Of a stretch of DNA of 64,000 bases, positions 35,246 through 44,835 are shown piece by piece. Within the stretch, counting starts at the first letter, position 1, and each line of letters starts with the position of its first letter. This DNA is from JAUPKT01 sp964427855 (lineage in GTDB: Bacteria > Desulfobacterota > Desulfomonilia > Desulfomonilales > Desulfomonilaceae), in the NCBI GenBank assembly GCA_964427855.1, contig CAYRVH010000010.1, positions 5,853-69,852 on the forward strand, read 5' to 3'. The notes below the pieces were generated by a model. It saw nothing but the letters and a program-made list of their open reading frames with translations, was not told where the DNA came from and searched no databases. The translations under genes and the position numbers were made by a program.

Positions 35246-36382
35246 CTATCCATAAACCTTTGGAAACGCCACGGGTCTGACTTCGCCGTTTGAGGGAGGC
35301 GGCACCAGCAACTGAAGATCAACGTTGAGCCAACGGAAGTCCGGATTGAGGTCGCGTAATTTCCCGTCAGGCGGCGGGAGGGAGTGTTCGTTTCTCTTGT
35401 AACTGACGAGGAAAATACCGACGCCTCCGTATTTCTCGGTCTTATCGATGAGATAGGCTTGGCTGAAGGCCTCGGGGTGCATGTTGACCTGCTGCGCGAG
35501 CTCTTTGACGTCCGCGTCGCTCACGCGAATAAGGGCATATTTTGCCACGCCTTGCTCCGAAAGGCGCGTGAGGGACCTTGCTTCAGAGGACGCGACGTAC
35601 ACAGTGGATATAAAATCGAAACGCTCGAGATATTGCGCGGCCAGTACTGCCGCGGTTCTTCTGCCGCCGACTAAATGGTGAAATCCATAATATTCATAGA
35701 CTTTTTGTTGGAGGACGTCTCCAATCTTGTCGCCTTTCTCGTATAATTCTCTCGATATATACCTTAAATATCTACCCAAGTCTTCCGCCGCCTGGGCGAC
35801 AGGCCAATCTATCCGAACGTGAAAGTGAGAGATACCGAAGCGGTACCGCGCCCTTATGGAAGGGTCCCTTTGTATGAGGACAGCAAAGTCTGTCTTCATC
35901 AGGCTGCGCAACACGAGTGGAAATGCCGAATCTTCGAAAAATCTGGTGCGTTGCCGAAAAACATCTTGCAAATCGAACAGACCAAAACTGCCAAGATTTT
36001 CTTTGGTGAGTTTGTTGTCTTCAAAGAACCGCACATGCGTTTTCGCTTGCGAGGAAAGGGAGTCTTCGAGAAATATCACGATAAAGTGACGATGGTTCGG
36101 GTTTTCGGGTTCAACGATCCGGGCCCGCGGCTTGAGCTCCCTCATTTCCACAAAGGGATAGTTGAGATTTTGCTCTTTGAACGATTTGTACGATTCAATG
36201 AGAGATTCGCTGATAAGCAGGCAGTCCAGCTCGTCTCTGAGGAAAAAATACACGCACCGACGAAAGCGTTCATTCCAACTGATTTCATTTCTTCGCAAAA
36301 ACGGCATTTTTGTTTCAGCCTTATGTGTGGGATAGCGACATCGCGCGAAAGGTGGACATGACTCATAGAGAACTGTTAGCAT
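35246..36382 (-). CDS. unrecognised cytosolic protein
   Basis: 378 residues, no signal peptide or membrane segment, and no family I can name. The N-terminal third has acidic/aromatic patches (RFRRCVYFFLRDELDCLLIS, NPNHRHFIVIFLEDSLSSQ). The middle has ISHFHVRIDWPVAQAAEDLG and the helical YLRYISRELYEKGDKI. The C-terminus is Pro-rich (LLVPPPSNGEVRPVAFPK). The start at 36382 follows AAGGGA by seven bases; ATG 36307 (MPFLRRNEI) is possible. Divergent from the S1-domain gene and convergent with nikR across a 235-base gap. Confidence 0.7.
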   Translation of the reverse strand: MLTVLYESCPPFARCRYPTHKAETKMPFLRRNEISWNERFRRCVYFFLRDELDCLLISESLIESYKSFKEQNLNYPFVEMRELKPRARIVEPENPNHRHFIVIFLEDSLSSQAKTHVRFFEDNKLTKENLGSFGLFDLQDVFRQRTRFFEDSAFPLVLRSLMKTDFAVLIQRDPSIRARYRFGISHFHVRIDWPVAQAAEDLGRYLRYISRELYEKGDKIGDVLQQKVYEYYGFHHLVGGRRTAAVLAAQYLERFDFISTVYVASSEARSLTRLSEQGVAKYALIRVSDADVKELAQQVNMHPEAFSQAYLIDKTEKYGGVGIFLVSYKRNEHSLPPPDGKLRDLNPDFRWLNVDLQLLVPPPSNGEVRPVAFPKVYG

Positions 36383-36453
36383 AAAAGTTTCCCTTTTTAC
36401 AGGATCATGTTATGTTTTAAGGCAACGCGACGAGGTTCGAGTTCGAGAAGCAT

Positions 36454-37944
36454 ATGAGGGAGAGGAATCGAGACAGGATGCCATTTACGAAAAGAGGTCA
36501 GGAGATAGACGACCCACCAGAGGCTGTGGATGAGACTGGAGAGGACTTTGCAAGCCTTTTTGAATCAGGTCAGTATGATCGGGAACTTGTTGTGCAGAGA
36601 GACGCGAGGGTAGAAGGCTCGGTAGTATCAATTGGTGAAGACTGGGTATTTGTGGATATAGGCGCAAAGACAGAAGCGTGCATCGCACGGGAGGAATTAC
36701 TTGACGAACAAGGGGTGTTGACCGTCGAGATTGGCGGCGCCCTCAGCGGCTATGTGGTGAGTAATAGGGACGGGGAGATCGTATTGAGCCAAAAGATGAC
36801 CGTGGCTGCCTCAGAGGACGCCATGCGATCTGCGCATCGGAGCGGCATGCCTGTGGAGGGGCTGGTCGTTGGCGAAAGAAAAGGCGGCTACACTGTGTCC
36901 GTCTTCGGGAAACAGGCATTCTGTCCTTTTTCACAAATTGATATTCCTCCCATTGCGAATAGCTCAGAGTACGTGAATCGGAAGTACCTCTTTCGTATTG
37001 CGCAGTATGCCGAAGGTGGACGCAACATCGTGTTATCTCGACGTTCGCTGTTGGAAGAGGAGCGCGAGCGGAAAATTGCGTCCTTGAGAGAATCTCTTAA
37101 GGTTGGCGACGTCTTGGAAGGGGTGGTCAGCAGGACTGCCCCATTCGGGGCGTTTGTGGACTTGGGCGGAGTCGACGGCCTTGTGCCGATATCCGAGGTC
37201 GCCTGGGATCGGGTATCCAGTGTTTCAGAGGTCGTGTCGCCAGGCGATACAGTAAGGGTCAAGATTATCGACCTCGATTGGACAAACAAGAGGATTTCCC
37301 TATCCATAAAACAGGCACTGGCAGACCCCTGGGACTCTGTTTCTATAAGTTACGGCGAAGAGAGGATAGTTGATGGGGTTGTGACGAGGCTCATGAATTT
37401 CGGCGCGTTCGTCCAACTCGAACCGGGTGTCGAGGGATTGATCCACATTTCTCATTTGGGCGTTGGCAGGAGGATTAATCATCCACGAGAAGTAGTATCA
37501 GAAGGGGACCACGTGCAGGTTCGCATCCTTTCCATCGACCCGCCATCCAGGCGAATGAGCCTCGAGCTGGTACCCTCGGGGAGCCCTGATGGACAAGGCG
37601 CGGCCGACATTCAGGAAGGAGACATACTCGTCGGTACCGTAGATGGCGTAAAGGAGTATGGCGTGTTTGTGGGGCTTCCCGGGGGCCGATCGGGTTTGCT
37701 GCATTTTTCCGAAGTCGCATCTCAAAGGAAGGGCGATCCTCGTTCATGGTTCACCATTGGCGAGCACATTGAGGTGCAGGCGATAAAAGTGGAGGAAGGA
37801 TCGGGACGTATATCGCTGAGTACGAAGAGTCTTGAGCGCCGCGAGGAGGCCGCCAACCTGCAGGAGTTTTCAGCACATCAGACCGGTAAATCTTCTTTTG
37901 GTACGTTGGGCGATCTTTTGGCGGAGAAGTTCACGAAACAGTAG
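36454..37944 (+). CDS. S1-domain RNA-binding protein (ribosomal protein S1-like)
   Basis: 496 residues containing about five S1 (OB-fold) repeats. The clearest are GDVLEGVVSRTAPFGAFVDL...GLVPISEVAW, ERIVDGVVTRLMNFGAFVQL...GLIHISHLGVG and GDILVGTVDGVKEYGVFVGL...GLLHFSEVA. The N-terminal repeats are more divergent (EGSVVSIGEDWVFVDIGAKTEA). It resembles the shorter S1-like proteins of deltaproteobacteria rather than six-domain RpsA. It may act in translation initiation or RNA stability. ATG 36454 is preceded by GAGAAG; ATG 36478 is an alternative start. Confidence 0.88.
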   Translation: MRERNRDRMPFTKRGQEIDDPPEAVDETGEDFASLFESGQYDRELVVQRDARVEGSVVSIGEDWVFVDIGAKTEACIAREELLDEQGVLTVEIGGALSGYVVSNRDGEIVLSQKMTVAASEDAMRSAHRSGMPVEGLVVGERKGGYTVSVFGKQAFCPFSQIDIPPIANSSEYVNRKYLFRIAQYAEGGRNIVLSRRSLLEEERERKIASLRESLKVGDVLEGVVSRTAPFGAFVDLGGVDGLVPISEVAWDRVSSVSEVVSPGDTVRVKIIDLDWTNKRISLSIKQALADPWDSVSISYGEERIVDGVVTRLMNFGAFVQLEPGVEGLIHISHLGVGRRINHPREVVSEGDHVQVRILSIDPPSRRMSLELVPSGSPDGQGAADIQEGDILVGTVDGVKEYGVFVGLPGGRSGLLHFSEVASQRKGDPRSWFTIGEHIEVQAIKVEEGSGRISLSTKSLERREEAANLQEFSAHQTGKSSFGTLGDLLAEKFTKQ

Positions 37945-38140
37945 CAGGGCAATTGCGAAAAGGATCATCCTATTTGAGAATGCTCATTGTTTCCCGCTTT
38001 GTGAACTGAGATTGCCGCAGCAATTCAGGCTGCTTGCCATGAACACGGGATTGCGTCATGGCGAGGCTGGCAAAGTGATCGAGTTGTTGATTTCAGCGAA
38101 GTGTACAAATCTATCCCCCCGCCTTTGTTGTTCGCCTGAT

Positions 38141-39541
38141 TTACGGTTCTTGCACGCTGTCGATCCCTGGTTGATCGATGCCGTATTCTTTCAGTTTGAG
38201 TTGCAAGGTCCTGCGAGTGATGCCAAGGATCCGGGATGTCCTGGTTCGATTTCCTTCATTGTCTTCAAGGGTTTTGATGATTAATTCTCTTTCCATTTCC
38301 CGGATGGTCATCCCCGACCGAATTCCTTGTCGCGCCTCCTCCAGCAGTGGATCCCCTGTAGCGCCTCGGATCGCCTCCGGCAGTTCCGAAAACGGGGCAT
38401 ATTCGTCAGAGGTGAGCATGACCGCCCGTTCCACCACGTTTTCTAATTCTCGAATGTTGCCGGGCCACGGGTAGCGCATCAGTGCGTCTAAGGCTCTGGG
38501 ATGAAAGCCTTTCAATCTTCGATTATTCTTTTCGTTGTAAATTTTCAGGAAGTGCTCGATGAGGAGTGGGATATCCTCGCGTCGCTCCCTGAGGGGAGGC
38601 AGTTCGATGGGCACCACGTTGAGCCGATAGAAAAGGTCGCCTCGAAACGTTCCCTTTTGCACTTCATCCTTGAGGATGCGATTGGAAGCTGCAATGATGC
38701 GAATATTGACCTTGACTGTGCGGGTGGAGCCAAGGGGCTCAAATTCTCTTTCCTGGAGGACGCGCAGTAATTTGGCCTGAGTCGCAGGCGTCATTTCGCC
38801 TATCTCATCGAGGAAGATGGTACCGCCGTCCGCGAGTTCGAATCGCCCGGGCCTTCTCCCTACAGCCCCGGTAAAGGCTCCTTTTTCATGCCCGAACAGC
38901 TCGCTTTCCAGCAGAGTCTCGGGAAGGGCTGCGCAGTTTACCTTGATAAATCTCTTATCCGCTCGATTTGACCCCTGATGCAGGGCGTTGGCAATAAGCT
39001 CCTTTCCCGTCCCTGATTCGCCGAGTATGAGCACAGAGGCCTCGGTAGGAGCAACCATAGCAACGGTCTCGAGAATGTGCTTCATCCGCTCTGACCGTCC
39101 CACAATTCGAGACGCATCAAAAAGGTTCTCTATGCGTCTTCTCTGGAGGATATTGTCTTCTTTGAGTCGCCAAAACTCTAAGGTCTGCTGCACCTTGATC
39201 CGCAGTTCGTCGATTTCCAAAGGCTTCGTGAGGTAATCATGCGCGCCAGCCTGGAGGGCTTGTATGGCAGTCTCTACTGAGGCAAAGGCAGTAATGATGA
39301 TAACCGGTATTCCGGGGGATATTTTCTTGATTTCTTTAAGCGCTTCGATTCCGTCCACATGAGTCATCCGATTGTCCATAAGGATCAGATCGAAAAACTC
39401 TTCTGAAACCCTTGCGATAGCGTCGGAGCCATCTTCAGCTTCGAACACCTGGTAACCATCCAGAGAGAGATTTGCCTGGAGCATTTTTCTTTGTGACGGT
39501 TCATCATCAACGACAAGGATTTTGGCTTTGTAATCGTTCAT
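38141..39541 (-). CDS. NtrC-family response regulator (sigma-54 activator, ZraR-like)
   Basis: About 466 residues: receiver domain (AKILVVDDEPSQRKML, phospho-acceptor Asp in FDLILMDNRM, Lys in YLTKPLE), AAA sigma-54 interaction domain (Walker A GESGTGKE, intact GAFTGA in GHEKGAFTGA, Walker B GTIFLDEIGEM), and C-terminal Fis-type HTH (DNEGNRTRTSRILGITRRTL). ATG 39541 begins MNDYKAKILVVDDE, and the frame open to 39667 is not needed. It lies nine bases after the stop of its partner kinase. Unlike the AAA module in the gene at 18370, this one keeps all the motifs needed to activate sigma-54. Confidence 0.94.
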   Translation of the reverse strand: MNDYKAKILVVDDEPSQRKMLQANLSLDGYQVFEAEDGSDAIARVSEEFFDLILMDNRMTHVDGIEALKEIKKISPGIPVIIITAFASVETAIQALQAGAHDYLTKPLEIDELRIKVQQTLEFWRLKEDNILQRRRIENLFDASRIVGRSERMKHILETVAMVAPTEASVLILGESGTGKELIANALHQGSNRADKRFIKVNCAALPETLLESELFGHEKGAFTGAVGRRPGRFELADGGTIFLDEIGEMTPATQAKLLRVLQEREFEPLGSTRTVKVNIRIIAASNRILKDEVQKGTFRGDLFYRLNVVPIELPPLRERREDIPLLIEHFLKIYNEKNNRRLKGFHPRALDALMRYPWPGNIRELENVVERAVMLTSDEYAPFSELPEAIRGATGDPLLEEARQGIRSGMTIREMERELIIKTLEDNEGNRTRTSRILGITRRTLQLKLKEYGIDQPGIDSVQEP

Positions 39542-39551
39542 AAAACTCTCT

Positions 39552-41357
39552 TCAAACTGCTGCGCTTTCGCAGGCCTTTGAGACGGTGTCTTCGGCGGCG
39601 TCGGCAGATGACTGGTATGTATTGAGCGACACGATGAACTTGGTTCCCTTGCCGAGTTCAGATTCAACGTCTATTTCTCCGTCATGGGCCTCAATGATAC
39701 TCTTCACGATGGCAAGCCCCAAGCCTGTTCCTTTCTTTTTCGTGGAAAAGAATGGGTCAAAAATCTTGTCCAAATGCTCACGCGGAATACCTTCACCATT
39801 GTCTTGGACGACAAAGCTCACCTTGCCATCGCGGCTTGTTTCGCTCACCACACTTATAGCGCCACCCTTGGGCGTGGCTTCTATGGCGTTGAGGAGGATA
39901 TTGAGTAAGACTTGCGTCATCTGGTCAGCGTCCATGAGCACCAACGGGACGCTTTCTCCGCAAGACCTTCTTTCCAGTCGTATGGATGCGCTTGCAAATT
40001 CTCGTTCCAGGACTCGAATACAGTGGTCAATGATTTCGTCAAGTGATCGGATGCTCATACGAGGTTCTCGGGGTTTGGAATAGGCGAGTAATTTCGAGAT
40101 GACTCGATTGAGCCTGTCAACCTCCGTAAGCATTAAGTCTGTGTATTTGTAATCTTCTTCGTCCAAATCGAGCTTCTTCTGAAAATATTGGATAAAGCCT
40201 TTGATCGAATTAAGTGGATTTCTGATTTCATGCGCCACGCCTGCAGAAAGGCGCCCCAAGGCGGCAAACTTTTCATTCATCATGACCTTCTGTTCCAGGT
40301 CACGTATCACAGTCACATCTCTAAGGATGATAACGGCCCCTCTTGCGACCTTACTTTCTGGCTCCTTGAGAGGCGAAACTGAAAGAAAAAGAAATGTTTT
40401 GCCCCGGCCTTCGTTGGATATCCGTACTTCCTTCTCCAATATGGATTCAGAGTCTGACAACACCTGCCGGACCTCGTTGTCGAGCGGCAGCAATTCACCA
40501 ATGGGTTTTCCTTCGACCTCCTCGCGTCCTTTGCCGAGTATGTCAAGGGCCGTCGGATTAAAGGTCGCGATGCTGAGAGATCTGTCAACTGTAATCAACC
40601 CGTTCGGCATACTTTCGAGTACGTTCCGCGTGTACTCCCTCATCTCGTCCAACGTCCTCCGGACGAGGTAGGCGTTTTGCAGGACAAACACGAAGTAAAT
40701 TCCTGCCGACCCGATTATAAACAACACGACGCCCATGAGGATGGCGAACATGAGATCCTGGTGGCGAATCTCCTTGAAGCGATCCATCTTGAGCCCCAGA
40801 AACAGGACTTGTTTGTGTTCTCGGTCAAAGACATCAAGCAATTCCTTCCCTATCCTGGTGTGCCGCGCTATTAGCTCATTCTGTGCGAGTTGATCGGGAA
40901 ACGGTGTAAAGGGTTTCCATATTTCAAATATAGTTCTCCCGTCCGGCAGTTCCACTTTGTAGGACAAGGGCTCACCTGTGCGTATGACCGCCTTGACCGT
41001 CTCCATCTCCTTGCCCATAAGCAATCGGAGGCCGATCTTAGCTGGTTCGCTGTGGGCGACTATGATGCCGTCGCTATTGATGAGACCAGCCCATTCGACG
41101 TCAGGGTCTCGCGCAGCCTGCTCTATAAGAAGCTGTAAGTGCTCGATTCCCCAGTCGCCTTCCATGAAACCGGTCCGCGTGCCCGCCTCAAGCGTGCGAA
41201 TAACCGCAACGCCCTGGCGACTTGTGAACTCCTCCATGCGTTGGTTCTGGAGGCTGATGTTGCGCAGTGTAAACAGCACAACAATGGCAAGCATAGTGAG
41301 GGCCACCAACACAATAGAGAGCACCGGTAGATATCTCAGGATGAGCTTTACTTTCAT
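39552..41357 (-). CDS. sensor histidine kinase (ZraS/AtoS-like)
   Basis: About 601 residues. First membrane helix at residues 5-30 (LILRYLPVLSIVLVALTMLA), a periplasmic sensor of about 170 residues, second membrane helix (MFAILMGVVLFIIGSAGIYF), a PAS domain (NVLESMPNGLITVDRSLSI), HisKA with the phosphorylated His in SAGVAHEIRNPLNS, and HATPase_c (LLNAIEATPKGG, DNGEGIPREHLDKIFDPFF, KGTGLGLAIVKSI). ATG 41357 places the first helix at the N-terminus; the longer frame to 41543 would add an implausible polar leader. Operon with the response regulator downstream. Signal unknown. Confidence 0.92.
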   Translation of the reverse strand: MKVKLILRYLPVLSIVLVALTMLAIVVLFTLRNISLQNQRMEEFTSRQGVAVIRTLEAGTRTGFMEGDWGIEHLQLLIEQAARDPDVEWAGLINSDGIIVAHSEPAKIGLRLLMGKEMETVKAVIRTGEPLSYKVELPDGRTIFEIWKPFTPFPDQLAQNELIARHTRIGKELLDVFDREHKQVLFLGLKMDRFKEIRHQDLMFAILMGVVLFIIGSAGIYFVFVLQNAYLVRRTLDEMREYTRNVLESMPNGLITVDRSLSIATFNPTALDILGKGREEVEGKPIGELLPLDNEVRQVLSDSESILEKEVRISNEGRGKTFLFLSVSPLKEPESKVARGAVIILRDVTVIRDLEQKVMMNEKFAALGRLSAGVAHEIRNPLNSIKGFIQYFQKKLDLDEEDYKYTDLMLTEVDRLNRVISKLLAYSKPREPRMSIRSLDEIIDHCIRVLEREFASASIRLERRSCGESVPLVLMDADQMTQVLLNILLNAIEATPKGGAISVVSETSRDGKVSFVVQDNGEGIPREHLDKIFDPFFSTKKKGTGLGLAIVKSIIEAHDGEIDVESELGKGTKFIVSLNTYQSSADAAEDTVSKACESAAV

Positions 41358-41770
41358 ATTATAACGGGAAAACGCCTGGGCTGGTCGCAGATGCCATGTT
41401 CGTCGGGTTCTTTGCCGGGTTTCGTGCTCAAGATGCGCGTCTACCTTCGCGGGCGGTAGGTTTCTGGGCACATTAACTCCGCCGGCGACGGACGGAACTT
41501 TTCTTTCGTGTAGTTGAATAGAACTTATACCCACATGTGTCAATAGCTTCGCTGACTTGTTGAGTGTGGCGGTTGCGAAGGATGCAAGGACGCGTTTTTA
41601 TGCGGGCGCTATGCCATAAAGATGATTGAAAAACGACCGAAGATATGTTATGTGACGCATTACTTTTTAGGCAAAATATCCTGAAAAGTATGGCTTTTTA
41701 TATGTAATATAAACGAGCTGTGTGCGTTTCGACGCGCAAGCTTCTCCACTGCAGAGCTTTAGGACTGTCC
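41358..41770. other. divergent intergenic region
   Basis: Lies between the kinase (minus) and the TPR-like gene (plus). It is A/T-rich near 41690-41715 with TAATAT-like elements but no convincing -35. AGGA near 41760 serves the gene at 41771. No other gene seen. Confidence 0.4.
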
Positions 41771-42400
41771 ATGATCGAAATCACAAGCGCGAGCCCTCAG
41801 ATGTCTTGGAACGAGAGAGGCAGGCAACTGCTGGAGGCCGGCAACATTGCCGAGGCGATCGAGTGTTACAAACAATCGAGCGATCCGGATTCCCTCGATG
41901 AGCGAGAAGCTCGGAACATGCTTATAGAGGCTCGAGCTCACCTTTCGAGAAAATATTTTATCGAGGCGCTCGAGTGTTTCGAAGAAGCGCTTATCATGGG
42001 AACTGAAATACAGCGGAGCCAGGCCTTGGAAGGGATTTTGACCGTGGCCGAGGCTCGCATGAGGCTTCCAAGACTGACCGCAGTGCTCAGGAAAGGTTTG
42101 CGCGAGCGTTTTGGCAAGAGAGACTCCGCTGTCTATGGCCTTGCCCTGGCTTCTGACGACGACAACATCATTCTTCTCACAGAGGAGTCTATTGAAGCTC
42201 TTCCCGAGCATTTGAAGCGGGGATCACGCATAGGAAAATTGCCGCCGCGACTGTCTGATATTCCGTTTCCTATTGTAGCTCAAAGGGGGGTCGCCTACGC
42301 CGACATGGACGATGTGCAGTACATTCTGGATGTCGCGCGTGCGCTGAAAGAACGAGTGAACATTCATCGGGGGTCCGTCACCGGCCGGCAAACTCTATAA
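41771..42400 (+). CDS. TPR-like protein of unknown function
   Basis: About 209 residues. The N-terminal half has two or three helical TPR-like units (WNERGRQLLEAGNIAEAIECY, RKYFIEALECFEEALIMG). The C-terminal half (RFGKRDSAVYGLALASDDDN, LPPRLSDIPFPIVAQRGVAYADMDDVQ) is not recognised. ATG 41771 follows AGGA by seven bases; the frame is open upstream to 41720. It precedes ruvX and mltG on the same strand, though a gap of about 180 bases separates them. Confidence 0.65.
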   Translation: MIEITSASPQMSWNERGRQLLEAGNIAEAIECYKQSSDPDSLDEREARNMLIEARAHLSRKYFIEALECFEEALIMGTEIQRSQALEGILTVAEARMRLPRLTAVLRKGLRERFGKRDSAVYGLALASDDDNIILLTEESIEALPEHLKRGSRIGKLPPRLSDIPFPIVAQRGVAYADMDDVQYILDVARALKERVNIHRGSVTGRQTL

Positions 42401-42582
42401 ACGGTTCTCGATAAATTTTGCCTTTCATGCCACATATCGAGGAATTTGAGGGAGGTTTTCTGAAGAGTGAACGCTCTGTGGCGCCTCGCGAGTTTGACTA
42501 GAGCTTGACAGAGGGCGCTTCTCCTATTAGAGAAGTGGAAAGTGAAGCTTGTTGCAATTGGTCAAAGGAAGTACACACTTTT

Positions 42583-43008
42583 TTGCGCATTTTGGCATTA
42601 GACATCGGCTCCAAGAGGATTGGCATTGCGGTGAGCGATGAGCTCGGATTGACCGCTCAAGGGCTTGAATCTTATACCTGCTCTGATTTAGGGAGCGACC
42701 TCGAGCATATTATTAGATTAGCTGAGCACTACGAGGCTCAGGAAATAGTGGTAGGCATGCCTTATAACATGAATGGATCTGAAGGACCGCAGGTTGAGAA
42801 GGTAAGAGCAATTGTTTCCCAAATGCACGAACTGACGGACATTCCGATCAAAGAGTGGGACGAACGGCTTTCCACAGTTGCAGCCGAGCGTACGTTGTTA
42901 GAGGCCAATATGAGTCGCGGCAAGCGACGCAAGGTAGTGGACAAGTTGGCTGCCGTCATCATATTGCAAGGGTACCTTGACATGAAGCACTTCGAAAATC
43001 AGATGTAA
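42583..43008 (+). CDS. ruvX: putative pre-16S rRNA nuclease / Holliday junction resolvase RuvX (YqgF)
   Basis: About 141 residues with the YqgF motifs: LALDIGSKRIGIAVSDELG (catalytic Asp), EIVVGMPYNMNGSEG, the conserved EWDERLSTVAAERTLLEA, and VVDKLAAVIILQGYLD (final Asp). TTG 42583 begins the family's RILALDIG and AAAGGAAG lies 12 bases before it; the frame is open to 42505. The next gene, mltG, starts five bases after the stop, a gene order common across bacteria. Confidence 0.9.
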   Translation: MRILALDIGSKRIGIAVSDELGLTAQGLESYTCSDLGSDLEHIIRLAEHYEAQEIVVGMPYNMNGSEGPQVEKVRAIVSQMHELTDIPIKEWDERLSTVAAERTLLEANMSRGKRRKVVDKLAAVIILQGYLDMKHFENQM

Positions 43009-43013
43009 AAGCG

Positions 43014-44072
43014 ATGCAATTATCACCTCTCGCGATTTGCAAACGTATACTTCTTGTGGTGTTAATTGTGGCGGGAATCGTCGGCGTCTATCTGGGATAC
43101 AAGCGCCTGCCTCAACTCGTGAGCGAATTTTACAGGCCCGCGCCGCGCGAAACTATGCCTGGCAAGGAGATAGTTATCACGATTCCCAAAGGGGCGACGC
43201 TCTCCCAAGTCGGTAAGATCCTGCAAGATAATGGGATTATTCGGAGCAGCCTTGTCTTGAAATTAGTGGCTTTCATTCGAGGGGAGCAGCGCAAGGTAAA
43301 GGCTGGCGACTACTTGTTGAAAACAAGCAGCGATCCTGGTGATGTGCTTGACCTCTTGATATCAGGCAAGACGCTCGTGATTACACTGACCGTGCCTGAG
43401 GGGTACAATATTTTTCAGATAGCGGACTTGTTTCAGCAGACAGGGATATCAACGCGTGAAGAGATTCTTTCTGCTGCGCGGGACAAGGCGTTTGTGAACG
43501 AGCTTGGCGTGGAGGGCTCCTCTTTGGAGGGTTACCTCTTTCCGGATACCTACTTCGTAAGGCCGTCTGAAAGGGGCGATCCCAAGTTGGTTCTCCGCCG
43601 CATGGTTCAACGTTTTCGAGAGGTGTATGACAAGCAGGTCAAAGCGACGGCGGAGCAGTTTGGCTGGACGCCGCTGCAGGTAGTAACCTTGGCGTCGCTC
43701 ATCGAAAAAGAGGCAAAAGCATCCGAGCACGCCCTTGTGTCTGCCGTGTTTCACAACCGTCTGCGATCCAACATGAAACTTCAGTCTGATCCTACCGTCA
43801 TCTATGGAATCAAACCCATGGGCAGCAAGATCACGAGGGCTGATCTAGAGAGAAAGCATCCTTACAACACCTATCAAATTCTAGGGTTGCCTCCGGGGCC
43901 CATTGCCAACCCCGGGAGAGAATCTCTTGTCGCGGCCGTCGCCCCTGCAGACGTGGATTATCTCTATTTTGTGTCGAAAAACGATGGGACGCATCAGTTT
44001 TCCAATACGCTGCAGGAACACAATCGGTGGGTGAACTTGTATCAAAAGCAACCCGTCAATCAGGTGCAATGA
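43014..44072 (+). CDS. mltG: endolytic murein transglycosylase MltG
   Basis: 352 residues. One N-terminal membrane helix (ILLVVLIVAGIVGVYLGY), a LysM-like region (IVITIPKGATLSQVGKILQDNGII), then the YceG catalytic domain with LEGYLFPDTYFV, the catalytic Glu in LASLIEKEA, LQSDPTVIYG, YNTYQILGLPPGPIANPG and the terminal DGTHQFSNTLQEHN. It cleaves nascent glycan strands in the periplasm and sets glycan length. Coupled to ruvX. Confidence 0.95.
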   Translation: MQLSPLAICKRILLVVLIVAGIVGVYLGYKRLPQLVSEFYRPAPRETMPGKEIVITIPKGATLSQVGKILQDNGIIRSSLVLKLVAFIRGEQRKVKAGDYLLKTSSDPGDVLDLLISGKTLVITLTVPEGYNIFQIADLFQQTGISTREEILSAARDKAFVNELGVEGSSLEGYLFPDTYFVRPSERGDPKLVLRRMVQRFREVYDKQVKATAEQFGWTPLQVVTLASLIEKEAKASEHALVSAVFHNRLRSNMKLQSDPTVIYGIKPMGSKITRADLERKHPYNTYQILGLPPGPIANPGRESLVAAVAPADVDYLYFVSKNDGTHQFSNTLQEHNRWVNLYQKQPVNQVQ

Positions 44073-44275
44073 GCGCTCTTGGCTGGCCGAATGATCATGC
44101 CGGATTCCCGCAGCAAAACAAGGTAATTTGCGGCGGACTTCGCCTTGCATTTTGACGGTGTCGGGCAGACGAACGTGCCGGGTGGTAAGATCGGTTGACC
44201 GAATGAACAAGCTTTTTTCCTTCTTTTCATCGAGTTTGATCTCGGCGCACTGGGCAACTGAAGGTCTCTCACCCC

Positions 44276-44515
44276 ATGCAGATTAACCTTGTACTCTACG
44301 CCTCTCTTGCTCACTTACTGCCGGCCGGCAGTAGGGGGAACGCATGCTCCTTGGAAGTGGAAGAAGGCGCAACAGTGGGGACGCTGCTCCGCAAGATGGG
44401 GATACCCATAGACGCCCCCAAAATTGTGTTCCTCAATGGGCGCCATGCAGGCAACGACCAACCCTTGACCGCCGGGGATAGAGTCGCAGTATTTCCCCCT
44501 ATTGCGGGGGGCTGA
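44276..44515 (+). CDS. MoaD/ThiS-family sulfur carrier protein
   Basis: 79 residues, ubiquitin-like fold ending in the required Gly-Gly (PPIAGG). Visible features: MQINLVLYASLAHLLP at the start, and EEGATVGTLLRKMGIP. GAAGG lies about 11 bases upstream. Sulfur carriers of this type serve molybdopterin, thiamine or other thio-group synthesis. A molybdopterin role would fit the tungstopterin enzyme BamB later in the window (inference); no moaE or moeB lies next to it. Confidence 0.85.
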   Translation: MQINLVLYASLAHLLPAGSRGNACSLEVEEGATVGTLLRKMGIPIDAPKIVFLNGRHAGNDQPLTAGDRVAVFPPIAGG

Positions 44516-44753
44516 CGCGGCTTTTCCTCATCCCGCCACTTCCCTTCTGACGTGAGATTCCCTTTTCTCTGGCGCTCACTTGAGAAGACAAGGTCGTATT
44601 TCTTCGTCCGCGCTATAACTGCTGAGGAAAGTCAGGTTCAATGAAAGGCAGACGCTATCAAAGGCGTTGGACGGAGGTCAACGTACGGTTCGGCATGAGA
44701 ATACCGCCCGGAAGAAGGAGTGACGAATAATAACGATTTGTTTTGGGCAATCG

Positions 44754-44781
44754 TTTCACAGATTGTTTTTTTTGGTATAAT
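44754..44781 (+). promoter_or_regulatory. probable promoter of the second RND operon
   Basis: A perfect -10 TATAAT (44776-44781) preceded by TTTCAC (44754-44759) at 16 bases. A T-rich tract of eight sits just upstream of the -10. Transcription would start near 44788, leaving a leader of about 48 bases before ATG 44836. Confidence 0.5.
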
Positions 44782-44835
44782 TCGCTTTTCGTGTACAAAA
44801 ACGAGGGACGTATTTACGTCTGCAAGAGGATATTG

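Noticed and set aside
44624..44633. GAGGAAAGTC resembling the P4 motif of RNase P RNA
   Set aside because: The rest of the conserved core, including the matching 3' P4 strand and expected length of several hundred bases, is absent.
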